Origin: Candidatus Rifleibacteriota bacterium
Lineage (GTDB): Bacteria; Muiribacteriota; Ozemobacteria; Ozemobacterales; Ozemobacteraceae
Direction: 5' to 3'
Length of the DNA: 34,629 nucleotides
Assembly (NCBI GenBank): GCA_905236865.1
Contig: CAJOQX010000329.1
Location: forward strand, 1-34,629
Numbering within the stretch: the stretch's first letter is position 1; the number at the start of each line of letters is the position of its first letter. The position numbers and the translations under genes are program-made. The notes beneath the pieces were generated by a model. The model worked only from the letters and a program-made list of their open reading frames with translations, had not been told where the DNA came from and did no database searches. Of the stretch, positions 1 to 8,931 are shown piece by piece.

Positions 1-738
1 CCAACTTTCAGAGCAGAAAAGAGCAAAACTCGCCGTCATTTAACTGAATTTTGGATGGTTGAACCAGAAGTTGCTTATATGGAACTTGCTGAAGATATGG
101 AACTCGCTGAACAGTTTGTAGAAAGCGTTGTCCAACACGTTGTAAATAACTGCGAAGAAGAACTTAAAACCCTAGAACGTGACGTAGAAAAACTCAGAAA
201 AATTAAAGCTCCTTTCTACAGAATGTCTTATGATGAAGCCTGTGAATTTCTTGCCCAGAAAAAGAAAGAATATGCAGCTTCTGATGATGAAGAAAAACGC
301 AAACTTTCTGAAGATATTCTAAAAGGTGGAGTTGGTGATGACTTAGGTGCTGCTGACGAAACTGTTATAGGTATTAATCATGACAAACCAGTTATGATTC
401 ATCGTTATCCAAGCGAAGTCAAAGCTTTCTATATGAAAGAAGACCCCGAACACAAAGGCAGAGTTCTCTGCTTCGATATGATTGCTCCAGAAGGTTACGG
501 TGAAATAATCGGAGCTAGCGAACGTGAAGCTGATATAGACGTTCTTGAAGCAAAGATTAAGAAAGCTGGCATGAACCTTGAACCATTCAAATGGTATCTT
601 GATATTCGTCGCTATGGTTCTGTTCCACATTCTGGTTTTGGTCTTGGAATTGAACGAACAGTATCTTGGTTATGCGGTCTAACTCACGTTAGAGAAACTA
701 TCCCATTTCCAAGAATGATGGATAAAATTTGGCCGTGA
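1..738 (+). CDS. asnS: Asparaginyl-tRNA synthetase, 5'-truncated by the window edge (ORF is open from base 1: PTFRAEKSKTRRHLTEFWMVEPEVAY...)
   Basis: Frame 1 stays open upstream of the listed ATG; class II aaRS motifs (PTFRAEKSKTRRHLTEFWMVEPE, GEIIGASERE, GFGLGIERTVSWLCGLTHVRETIPFPR). Confidence 0.95.
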   Translation, partial: PTFRAEKSKTRRHLTEFWMVEPEVAYMELAEDMELAEQFVESVVQHVVNNCEEELKTLERDVEKLRKIKAPFYRMSYDEACEFLAQKKKEYAASDDEEKRKLSEDILKGGVGDDLGAADETVIGINHDKPVMIHRYPSEVKAFYMKEDPEHKGRVLCFDMIAPEGYGEIIGASEREADIDVLEAKIKKAGMNLEPFKWYLDIRRYGSVPHSGFGLGIERTVSWLCGLTHVRETIPFPRMMDKIWP

Positions 739-777
739 TAAAATAGTCTGAAAATTGAAAACGGAAAGTTGAAAACT

Positions 778-812
778 AAAAAAGCCTAAAAAGTTCCTTT
801 TTAGGCTTTTTT
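778..812 (+). terminator. Rho-independent terminator after asnS
   Basis: AAAAAAGCCTAAAAAG-TTC-CTTTTTAGGCTTTTTT hairpin with T-run; A-rich left arm means it may act in both directions. Confidence 0.85.
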
Positions 813-819
813 ATTCTAC

Positions 820-948
820 TTATTTACCTTCAAAACTATCGAATGAGTTCAAAACATTTTTAGCTCTTAAAATAGCCGAATATTGTTTTATAAACTCTTC
901 TTTTGCTTCTTCGCTCTGTAATTGATTAACTTCTACAATTGCGAGCCT
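820..948 (-). pseudogene. C-terminal remnant resembling type I restriction endonuclease R subunit (HsdR)
   Basis: Minus-strand reading LAIVEVNQLQSEEAKEEFIKQYSAILRAKNVLNSFDSFEGK*; resembles the F(V/I)xxFxxxLRLKNVLxxFxxF segment near HsdR C-termini as recalled. Reading frame runs upstream into the inverted repeat at ~956 and has no start. Confidence 0.45.
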
Positions 949-955
949 CTGAAAG

Positions 956-1102
956 GAGGCTGTTTAAAAACTAAGAATTTATTAAAAATTCAATGTATGG
1001 AGTAATGTCCTCGCCCACTTTCGTAAAGGGGGATTAAGGGGGATTTTAAAATAATTAGACAAAAATAATTTTAAAGTAAAAAGCTAGTTTTTAGACAGCC
1101 TC
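956..1102. repeat. ~147-bp MITE-like element with terminal inverted repeats
   Basis: GAGGCTGTTTAAAAACTA (956-973) versus TAGTTTTTAGACAGCCTC (1085-1102), 17/18 complementary; flanked by ATTGCGAG / CTCGCAAT. Confidence 0.6.
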
Positions 1103-1352
1103 TCGCAATGACGTGTAACTTTTGGTTTCGCAATGACGATTTGACTCGAACATTGATTACAACAATAACTACAACAAAAAACAACCTATATAATTACGCC
1201 AAGCATAGCTTTGCTTTATTAATACGCTACGCTAACTAGAGTAAATTTTCTTCTTTGTTTTTTAAAATAAAAAAAGTAAAAAAAAGCTAAAGTATGAATC
1301 GCAAATTGCCGATTTATTTTCTAAGAAATAAATTAGTTAGGGAATAAATCAG

Positions 1353-1910
1353 ATGGCAGATAAATCTATAGAAGAAAAAGATTATCAAAAAGCGGTTGCC
1401 CTCTTAGGTCGTGAACCAAGAAGCCCTTTTATAATTAAGACTAGATGTGGCAATGGCAATCCCCAGACACTTGTAGCTGACCCAATATTTTTTGAAGACA
1501 ATCTTTGGAAGCCTTTTCCATCTTTTATATGGTTAGTTTGCCCAAGATTAAAAGCTTTGGTTGCAGACCTAGAGCAACAAGGCTTCGTTAAATATTTTTC
1601 CCAAAAACTAATAAATGATGAAAATTTTAGAAATGAATATTTAATAGGGCAGAAGGAAATAGCAGATTATCGTTTGCGATTAGCAGAAGAAAAGTTTGCT
1701 AAACCTCTTCCCCAGCATATTTATGATATTTTGAAAAACACAAGCATAGCAGGCAGTCATAATGTTTGTGGCGTAAAATGTTTGCACGCTCATTTGGCTC
1801 ATTATCTTGCTTTTGGTAACAATCCCATTGGCAAAGAAATAATTGAAAAGATAGGTAATTGCGACAAAGAATCTAATTGTGATAGTGAAAACGCTGGAGG
1901 CAAAAAATGA
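1353..1910 (+). CDS. DUF501 family protein
   Basis: 185 aa; FPSFIWLVCPRLKALVADLEQQG and CGVKCLHAHLAHYLAFGNNPIG signature of DUF501. Confidence 0.8.
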   Translation: MADKSIEEKDYQKAVALLGREPRSPFIIKTRCGNGNPQTLVADPIFFEDNLWKPFPSFIWLVCPRLKALVADLEQQGFVKYFSQKLINDENFRNEYLIGQKEIADYRLRLAEEKFAKPLPQHIYDILKNTSIAGSHNVCGVKCLHAHLAHYLAFGNNPIGKEIIEKIGNCDKESNCDSENAGGKK

Positions 1911-2749
1911 TACGTGGTATATACACCTCTGCAGCAGGTATGCTGGTTGAAACTATGCGACAAGACCAAGTTGCAAACAACTTAGCAAATGTCGATACAA
2001 CTGGTTTTAAACAAGACGGTATGGTTTTCAAAGAACTTCCAGCAATGAGAATTCGCCGTGTTAATGATGGTCAGCTTTATCCACCTAGACCTATTTACCG
2101 TTACCCTCGAATCGGTAAAATTGGTACAGGTTCAATAGTTGATGAAACCTATACTAGATGGGAAGCAGGAAGCATGAGTTACACAGGCAACGAGCTTGAT
2201 GTTAGCCTAGATAACGAAAAAGCTTTTTTCATTGTTGAAGGAAGAAACGGAATTAGATTTTCTAGAGATGGTTCTTGGACACTAGATGACGAAGGCTTTT
2301 TAAGAGACCATAACGGATATTACATACTCGGTGAACAAATAGGTTCTGAAGCACAGAATTCTGGCGTCATAATCAGCGATGATGGCACAGTTAATGCTAA
2401 TTTTCAACGTATTCAAGTTGGATTAGGTGTTAAATGCACTATTGATGAAGAAGGACGTGTTTTGTTAGACAATGAAGCTCAATTCAGAGTCGTAACAGGA
2501 ACAGCTTCTGAAAGAAGAGCATTCAGAAAAGAAGGTGCTAATAAGTTTGTAAGAGCTTTCGGCGATGTAACAAGAGCAGAAACCAACTTCCTACCAGGCT
2601 ACTTAGAAAAACCTAATTTTAGCGTAGTCGAAGAAATGGTAAAGATGATTGAAATTTCTCGTGCTTATGAAGCAAATTCCAAGGTTATTCAATCACACGA
2701 TAACCTATTAGACAAATGCGTAAACAACGTCGGTGCTACTAAGCGCTGA
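1907..2749 (+). CDS. flgF: Flagellar hook-basal body / proximal rod protein (FlgF-type)
   Basis: N-term IRGIYTSAAGMLVETMRQDQVANNLANVDTTGFKQD and C-term VVEEMVKMIEISRAYEANSKVIQSHDNLLDK; ATGA overlap with the upstream gene. Confidence 0.9.
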   Translation: MIRGIYTSAAGMLVETMRQDQVANNLANVDTTGFKQDGMVFKELPAMRIRRVNDGQLYPPRPIYRYPRIGKIGTGSIVDETYTRWEAGSMSYTGNELDVSLDNEKAFFIVEGRNGIRFSRDGSWTLDDEGFLRDHNGYYILGEQIGSEAQNSGVIISDDGTVNANFQRIQVGLGVKCTIDEEGRVLLDNEAQFRVVTGTASERRAFRKEGANKFVRAFGDVTRAETNFLPGYLEKPNFSVVEEMVKMIEISRAYEANSKVIQSHDNLLDKCVNNVGATKR

Positions 2750-2777
2750 TAAATAGAAAAACGGAGGAATAAGTCCT

Positions 2778-3566
2778 ATGATGAGATCATTGTGGTCAGC
2801 ATCCACTGGCATGAAAGGTCAAGAAACTAATATTGCTGTTGTTTCTAACAACTTGTCAAATGTTTCAACTACAGGCTTCAAGAAACAACGTGTTGACTTT
2901 GAAGACTTAATGTATCAGACAATCGTTGAATCAGGTGCTCCTATAACCGCTGATATAAAATACCCTGTAGGCGTTCAGTTAGGTCATGGTGTTAAACCAG
3001 TTGCTACTCATAGACTTTTCTCTCAAGGTGAATATCAACAAACTGACGAATCACTAGACGTAGCAATTGAAGGGGAAGGATTCTTCCAAGTTCAGTTGCC
3101 TAGTGGTGATATTGCTTATACAAGAGATGGTTCATGGAAAATATCAGAAGATGGTATTATTGTAAACTCTAATGGTTATACAATTCTTCCAGAAGTAACT
3201 ATTCCACAAGATGCACTAGGTATCAATATTACTGCCAATGGTATTATTGCAGCAAAGATGCCTAACCAAACAGATCTCGAAGTCATTGGTCAAATTGAAT
3301 TAGCAGACTTTATTAACCCATCAGGTTTAAGAGCTTTGGGTAAAAACTTATTCGTTCCCACAGCAAGTTCAGGTGACCCCGTTGTTGGTATACCTGGTCA
3401 AGAAGAATTTGGTGAAATAGCTCAGGGCTTTATAGAAATGTCTAACGTTAAAGTTGTTGAAGAAATGGTTAATATGATTGTTGCTCAACGTGCTTATGAA
3501 GCAAATTCTAAGACTATTCAAACATCAGACACCATGCTTCAGATAGCAAACAATCTCAGGAGATAA
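2778..3566 (+). CDS. flgG: Flagellar distal rod protein FlgG
   Basis: MRSLWSASTGMKGQETNIAVVSNNLSNVSTTGFKKQRVDFEDLMYQT...VKVVEEMVNMIVAQRAYEANSKTIQTSDTMLQIANNLRR; RBS ggagg upstream. Confidence 0.95.
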   Translation: MMRSLWSASTGMKGQETNIAVVSNNLSNVSTTGFKKQRVDFEDLMYQTIVESGAPITADIKYPVGVQLGHGVKPVATHRLFSQGEYQQTDESLDVAIEGEGFFQVQLPSGDIAYTRDGSWKISEDGIIVNSNGYTILPEVTIPQDALGINITANGIIAAKMPNQTDLEVIGQIELADFINPSGLRALGKNLFVPTASSGDPVVGIPGQEEFGEIAQGFIEMSNVKVVEEMVNMIVAQRAYEANSKTIQTSDTMLQIANNLRR

Positions 3567-3576
3567 TTAAGTTAAA

Positions 3577-4650
3577 ATGATTTTACGTTCTGATTTATCA
3601 AAAAGCTTAATAATAAGTTTGCTAATTGGGTTATCTTTAACTACTTCTTCTTATGCTAAGGCTACAAGCAATACAACCAGCTTTGCTACTTTTAAGAAAA
3701 GTGCTGTTGTTGCTGGTTGCACTGTAAATGCCGATTCTTTAATAAAAAAATCTGATGAAAATTTAGCTAAAGAGTTAGCAAATATTCAATTAGGCAATAT
3801 TCCTAATCCATTAGGAGAAATTATTTTAGATAAAGAAACAATAGCTTATAAACTTGGAGATTTAGCTAATTGTGTAGAAATTCCAGAAAGCGTTACTATT
3901 AAGCGTTTAGGCTCTGTTTTAAACAGCGATTTAGTTAAAGCAAAAATAGAAGAATACTGTATGGAAAATTGCGATGACAAGCTTAGTTTTGACTTTTCAA
4001 GACTTTCTTCTATGATAATACTACCTGGAAATGTAATTAGTTGGGATATTCAATCAAATTCTACCAATGAGTTAGGAATGAGATTATTCGCTTTAGAAGC
4101 TGAAACAGAAGGTGGCCCTTTTAAACAGCTTATTCAAGTTAATGTTAGTAAAACAATTGAAGCAGCAGAGCTTTGTCAGCTTTTAAAACCAGGTGAAATA
4201 ATTACAGAAGATATGGTTAGACCTGTTTCTGTTGTTATAAAGAACGAAAAAAACAATACAGCAGTTGCTTATAAAGATGTTATTGGAAAATCATTAGACA
4301 GATTTAAATCTGCTGGAACTATTATTAGAAATTCTGATTTATCTAAATCAGATAAGAAAATAGCAAAACCTCGTAAATCCACTAAAATCGAAGGCATTAG
4401 AACTCCACAGGCTCTAACCATGATGGCTACAACTTCAAAGAAAGACATTATGACTGAAAACTGGCTTATAAAGCCTGGTGAAAAAGTCGAATACAGAGTT
4501 ATAAGCGGAGCTCTTTCATTGAGCATTCCAGCTAAAGCTGTTCAAGGCGGTAATAGCGGTGATGAAATCGAACTGATTAATCTTAAAAACAAACGCAGAA
4601 TTAATGGTGTAATCACAGAAAAAGGTGTAGTTGAATATGCTCAGAAATAA
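3577..4650 (+). CDS. flgA: Flagella basal body P-ring formation protein FlgA (SAF-domain)
   Basis: C-terminal LCQLLKPGEIITEDMVRPVSVV...VIGKSLDRFKSAGTIIRNSDL...VEYRVISGALSLSIPAKAVQGGNSGDEIELINLKNKRRINGVITEKGVVEY; between flgG and flgH. Confidence 0.85.
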   Translation: MILRSDLSKSLIISLLIGLSLTTSSYAKATSNTTSFATFKKSAVVAGCTVNADSLIKKSDENLAKELANIQLGNIPNPLGEIILDKETIAYKLGDLANCVEIPESVTIKRLGSVLNSDLVKAKIEEYCMENCDDKLSFDFSRLSSMIILPGNVISWDIQSNSTNELGMRLFALEAETEGGPFKQLIQVNVSKTIEAAELCQLLKPGEIITEDMVRPVSVVIKNEKNNTAVAYKDVIGKSLDRFKSAGTIIRNSDLSKSDKKIAKPRKSTKIEGIRTPQALTMMATTSKKDIMTENWLIKPGEKVEYRVISGALSLSIPAKAVQGGNSGDEIELINLKNKRRINGVITEKGVVEYAQK

Positions 4651-5251
4651 ATCTTATTCTTATATAGTAATATTAATCGTATTGTTATCTATTTGTGCGA
4701 ATAACTCAACTTGTTGCGCAGCTTCATTATGGCTAAACGGCAACGACCTTTATTCTTCACAAGGTGCAGCAAGAAACTATCAGCCTGGCGACATTATTAC
4801 TATACAGATTTCTGAATCAACTAGTGCACAGTCTAAAGCAACAACTTCTACAGAAAAAGAATCAACAACAGAAGCTTCTGCTAACCCACAAATTCCTATA
4901 TTCAAAAGAATAATGAAAAAAATAACTGGTCAGCAAAAAATTAAAAACGAATTTGACGGTCAGGGAACAACAACTAGAAGCGGTAGTTTGGAAGGAACAA
5001 TAACTGCTACAGTATTAGAAATACTTCCAAATGGCAATCTTTTAATAGAAGGTAGCCGTGCCATAGCGGTAAATAAAGAAACTCAGATAATGAGAGTAAG
5101 AGGCGTTGCAAGACCTAAAGACATCAGTGCAAACAATAGCATTGATTCAAAACTTCTTGCAGATGCTCAAATCAAGTTTGATGGTAAAGGCAGTGTTTCA
5201 AGAGCTAACCGCCAAGGAATAATGACCAAGCTGTTTGATTCTGTATTTTGA
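4637..5251 (+). CDS. flgH: Flagellar L-ring protein FlgH
   Basis: QPGDIITIQISESTSAQSKATTSTEKES...FDGQGTTTRSGSLEGTITATVLEILPNGNLLIEGSRAIAVNKETQIMRVRGVARPKDISANNSI; ATG at 4637 is preferred over the TTG at 4631. Confidence 0.93.
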   Translation: MLRNKSYSYIVILIVLLSICANNSTCCAASLWLNGNDLYSSQGAARNYQPGDIITIQISESTSAQSKATTSTEKESTTEASANPQIPIFKRIMKKITGQQKIKNEFDGQGTTTRSGSLEGTITATVLEILPNGNLLIEGSRAIAVNKETQIMRVRGVARPKDISANNSIDSKLLADAQIKFDGKGSVSRANRQGIMTKLFDSVF

Positions 5252-5267
5252 TTAAGATATAAGATAG

Positions 5268-5298
5268 AAAAAGGCTCTAGTTATCTAGAGCCTTTTTT
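5268..5298 (+). terminator. Rho-independent terminator after flgH
   Basis: AAAAAGGCTCTAG-TTAT-CTAGAGCCTTTTTT. Confidence 0.9.
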
Positions 5299-5408
5299 CG
5301 TTTTTATTGTCTTTGTTTTTTGTTGTTTTTATTGTTTAAATTACATAAACCAATACTTATGTACTAAAGTAGCTTTACTACGAACTACGTCACCTTTTCG
5401 GTATTACG

Positions 5409-5421
5409 AGAGGCTGTGCTA
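5409..5421. repeat. Solo copy of the AGAGGCTGTGCTA terminal repeat
   Basis: AGAGGCTGTGCTA matches the ends of the 14580-14971 element (AGAGRCTGTGCTAAAA); no partner end found nearby. Confidence 0.4.
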
Positions 5422-5426
5422 TAAAA

Positions 5427-6380
5427 TTATTTTACATCATAGTTATTCTGCTTTGCCTTTTTCAAATACTTGTATAGATCAGAATCTGTAGAAATCACTA
5501 GTTTAGAGTTTCTATTCCCTGCTATTTTTTCTAATGTTTCCAAAGATCTATAAAAAGCATAAAATTCAGGATCTCTATTGTAAGCTTCTGCATAAATACG
5601 AGCAGCTTCTGCATCTGCTTTACCAATTATTTCGGCAGATTTCATTTTCGCTTCAGAATTAATCATTCTTAATTCTTTTTCCATCTTACCAAGAATTTCA
5701 GCTTTCTGACCTTCTCCTTCTGCAATGTATTGGGCTGCAACTTTATTTCGTTCTGAAATCATACGTTCATATATTTTCTGTAAGACTTCATTTGTATAAT
5801 TAATTCTTTTTATTTTTATATCAATTAGTTCAATACCGTATTTGCTAATACTTGGTTTAGCTGTTTCAAGCATTTCATTTAATATTTCTTCTCTGTTTTT
5901 ACGAGGACCAACTAAATTAGCTTCTTCGTTAGAATCACTATTAGAATCTTTCTTGTAATTATCGCTTCTGACTAAATCTACAAGGTAATTTGCAGAGATA
6001 CAGTCTCTAACTACAGAATCAATAATATCATCCAGTTTTGTTTGAGCACTTTGAATTGTACCTACACTCTTATAGAAAAGAAGAGGATCGCTTATTTTCC
6101 ATCTACCTGTGCAATCAACCCATATAAATCTTTTTTCTTTTGTAGTAATTTGGTTTGGAGAGCCATCCCATTTTTGTATTCTTGTATCAAAATAGTAAAC
6201 TTCTTCGATAAATGGAGTTTTAAAGTGAAAACCAGGACCTTTTACCTCTCCAACAGGTTTACCAAAATTAGTTACAAGAGCTACCGTTCCTTCATAAACA
6301 ATATAAAAGCTGTTTAAAAAGAGAATAACCCCAAAAATCAAAACAAAAACAAGAACTACTGTAAGACAGGATTTCTTCAT
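5427..6380 (-). CDS. hflC: Protease modulator HflC (SPFH/band 7)
   Basis: YIVYEGTVALVTNFGKPVGEVKGPGFHFKTPFIEEVYYFDTRIQKWDG...MISERNKVAAQYIAEGEGQKAEILGKMEKELRMINSEAKMKSAEIIGKADAEAARIYAEAYNRDPEFYAFYRSLE. Confidence 0.93.
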   Translation of the reverse strand: MKKSCLTVVLVFVLIFGVILFLNSFYIVYEGTVALVTNFGKPVGEVKGPGFHFKTPFIEEVYYFDTRIQKWDGSPNQITTKEKRFIWVDCTGRWKISDPLLFYKSVGTIQSAQTKLDDIIDSVVRDCISANYLVDLVRSDNYKKDSNSDSNEEANLVGPRKNREEILNEMLETAKPSISKYGIELIDIKIKRINYTNEVLQKIYERMISERNKVAAQYIAEGEGQKAEILGKMEKELRMINSEAKMKSAEIIGKADAEAARIYAEAYNRDPEFYAFYRSLETLEKIAGNRNSKLVISTDSDLYKYLKKAKQNNYDVK

Positions 6381-7390
6381 TTTTCATTACCTCCAAAGTT
6401 TTCTAAAGGCAACAAAGGAGTTATACCATTTTTAGACGAATCATTATCTACAATCACTATATCTTTCATTCTAGGATAGACCTTTTCAACAGTTTCCAAA
6501 TACATTCTCGTTCTAGTTACTTCAGGGTATTTTTTGTATTCGTCTAGCAAAGCAAGAAACCTGTTGGCGTCGCCTTGTGCGATATTTACACGTTCGGTAG
6601 CATAACCTTCTGCTTTTTGTATAACACTTTTAGCTTCACCTCTAGCCTTTGGAACTTGTGCATTATACTGTTGTATAGCATTTTGTATCATACTTTCTTT
6701 TTGTTGTTCAGCTTCATTAACAGAATTGAAAGCTTTTTTAACTGATTGAGGTGGATTTACGTCTTGGAACTTATAAGTTACAATGTGAACCCCAATATCA
6801 TATTTTTTTAAATTATTTTGCATTTCTTGCTGTATTGCATCAGCAAGACTGGCTCTTTCTGTTGTTAGAACATCAGTAACATTTGCATTACCAATGATTT
6901 TTCTTGTAGCTGCTTCTGAGACATCTCTAATTGCAGAAACAGGATCTTTTATCTTGAAAAGGTACTTTGCAGGGTCATCAATTTTGTATTGAACAATCCA
7001 CTCTATTTCGCTTACATTTAAATCACCTGTAAGAACAAGAGATTCATCCAATCTGCTTCTATTATCGTAAACTGTTCTACCACGAGATGAATTGCTGGTT
7101 TTAAAACCAAATTCTTCTTTAAAAATACGTTCTGTTTTAACTCTAGCAATATAATCAATTCCAAAAGGGAGTTTGAAATGTAAACCTGCTGATTCAAGAC
7201 CAATGAATCTACCAAAACGCATTACAATTACTTGTTCTTCTGGTTCAACAACATAAAAACATGAACCTAAGCCAGATATTACTAAAAATGCAATAATAAC
7301 AATAATTCCAACGGATATTACTGGTTTTACGATTAGTGAATTTTTTTGTGGCGTAACATCTACTACATTGCCATAATCTACTTTACTCAT
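6377..7390 (-). CDS. hflK: FtsH protease activity modulator HflK (SPFH)
   Basis: VVEPEEQVIVMRFGRFIGLESAGLHFKLPFGIDYIARVKTER...LLDEYKKYPEVTRTRMYLETVEKVYPRMKDIVIVD; 4-bp overlap with hflC. Confidence 0.93.
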   Translation of the reverse strand: MSKVDYGNVVDVTPQKNSLIVKPVISVGIIVIIAFLVISGLGSCFYVVEPEEQVIVMRFGRFIGLESAGLHFKLPFGIDYIARVKTERIFKEEFGFKTSNSSRGRTVYDNRSRLDESLVLTGDLNVSEIEWIVQYKIDDPAKYLFKIKDPVSAIRDVSEAATRKIIGNANVTDVLTTERASLADAIQQEMQNNLKKYDIGVHIVTYKFQDVNPPQSVKKAFNSVNEAEQQKESMIQNAIQQYNAQVPKARGEAKSVIQKAEGYATERVNIAQGDANRFLALLDEYKKYPEVTRTRMYLETVEKVYPRMKDIVIVDNDSSKNGITPLLPLENFGGNEK

Positions 7391-7467
7391 AGAAACTCCA
7401 ATAAAAATTTTATAAGCTAAAATCTTATCACATTTATAAAATATTGTAAAAGATTATTCATATCTTA

Positions 7468-7590
7468 AGGGCAAACGCAAACTTTTTTTGCTATTAATCA
7501 GTCTTTCGGATACGTCATTGCGAGCCTCTGAAAGAGGCGTGGCAATCTATGATAGGTTCTTCAATAAAAGAAAAAAATTGCGTTTGCCCT
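7468..7590. repeat. ~123-bp MITE-like element with perfect 13-bp terminal inverted repeats
   Basis: AGGGCAAACGCAA (7468-7480) and TTGCGTTTGCCCT (7578-7590), with T7/A7 runs just inside; contains the hairpin repeat GTCATTGCGAGCCTCTGAAAGAGGCGTGGCAATCT. Confidence 0.65.
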
Positions 7591-7644
7591 GACCATTTTC
7601 TAAACTTGTCTAATAAAACAAAGTTTGATAGAATAAAGAAAAAT

Positions 7645-8802
7645 ATGAATAAAGATAAAGACCAACAAAATCTATTCCTTTTTTTTGAAAAAGAATTAGA
7701 GAAAAAAAAAGAAGAGCCTAAAAAGAAATCTTCTATATTACATGATTTTCAACTTTTTCATACAAACAAATATACAGACGAACTAATTCTATTTACAAAG
7801 AATTTCGCTTCATTGTCTAAATCAGGGATGCCAGTTATTAAAGCATTAAATACGCTTCAGTTCCAAGTAAAAAACAAACATTTAAAAAAGATTCTTGAAG
7901 ATACAGCTTTTGATGTTGGAAGTGGAATTCCAATGCATGAATGTTTCAGAAAGCATAAAGATGTATTTAGTAAACTATATTGCGATACTGTAAAATTAGG
8001 CGAAGAATCTGGAAGATTAGATGCGGTATTTGAACGTTTAACCAATATTTTAGAAAAACGAAAAGAAATACAAGAAAATTATTTTAAAGCAATTTCTTAT
8101 CCCATAAATATTTTTATTCTTGCATTTACTGAATTCATGATACTTATGGCTTATGTTATTCCTCCTTTTTCAAAACTTTATGATGGGTTTCCAATGCCGA
8201 AAATCACTAAAGCAGTTATAGCCGCTGGTTTTTATTTACAAGACAACATTAAAATTATTTTAGGCACAATATTATCTGTTTTTATTTTTTATTTCATTTT
8301 TAATAAATTCAAAATAGGTAAGCTTATTATAGATTATTTCAAATTAAAGATACCTGCTTTTGGCAATCTTTCTAAGAAATATAACCTAGTTATATATTTC
8401 AGAAATCTTGTTATGCTTTATAATTCTGGAGTGGGCTTTATTTCAGCAATGAGAATATGTAACGAAACGTTAGAAAACTGTTTTATAAAAAGTAAAATGG
8501 AAAAAGCGTCTAACAACATTGACAAAGGTGAAACAATAACAGAAGCATATAGAGCAACAAAAATATTCCGAAAAAAAACAATGAGTGAAATAGAAATTGG
8601 CGAAGAATCTGGCTATATTGATGATGCACTTGAAAAATTAGCCGATAACTACGAAATAGAACTTAATAACACAATAAAACGTATTATGATAATGGTTGAA
8701 CCCATATATGTAACAATCATGAGCGTGATTAGCGGTATTGTATTAACCGCTATGTGTCTCCCTCTCTACGAAATACTAAAAGTGGTTTCTAAAAAAAATT
8801 AA
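7645..8802 (+). CDS. Type II secretion / type IV pilus inner-membrane protein (GspF/PilC family)
   Basis: LILFTKNFASLSKSGMPVIKALNTLQFQ...YCDTVKLGEESGRLDAVFERLTNILEKRKEIQENYFKAISYPI...MSEIEIGEESGYIDDALEKLADNYE; start moved from 7549 to ATG 7645 because 7549-7590 lies in the inverted-repeat element. Confidence 0.88.
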   Translation: MNKDKDQQNLFLFFEKELEKKKEEPKKKSSILHDFQLFHTNKYTDELILFTKNFASLSKSGMPVIKALNTLQFQVKNKHLKKILEDTAFDVGSGIPMHECFRKHKDVFSKLYCDTVKLGEESGRLDAVFERLTNILEKRKEIQENYFKAISYPINIFILAFTEFMILMAYVIPPFSKLYDGFPMPKITKAVIAAGFYLQDNIKIILGTILSVFIFYFIFNKFKIGKLIIDYFKLKIPAFGNLSKKYNLVIYFRNLVMLYNSGVGFISAMRICNETLENCFIKSKMEKASNNIDKGETITEAYRATKIFRKKTMSEIEIGEESGYIDDALEKLADNYEIELNNTIKRIMIMVEPIYVTIMSVISGIVLTAMCLPLYEILKVVSKKN

Positions 8803-8931
8803 TTTTCGTCAGTTCACTCAACCCATAAAAAATCACAAAAATTCCTAAATAATTTACAAATAATTGTCGAATAAAAGCTGTGATATACTATTTATCCATA
8901 TTATTACGTTAGAATTATTAAGGAGCTTATT

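Noticed and set aside
343-630. Antisense ORF of 95 aa within asnS
   Set aside because: Opposite strand of a clearly conserved gene; low-complexity translation, no family signature.
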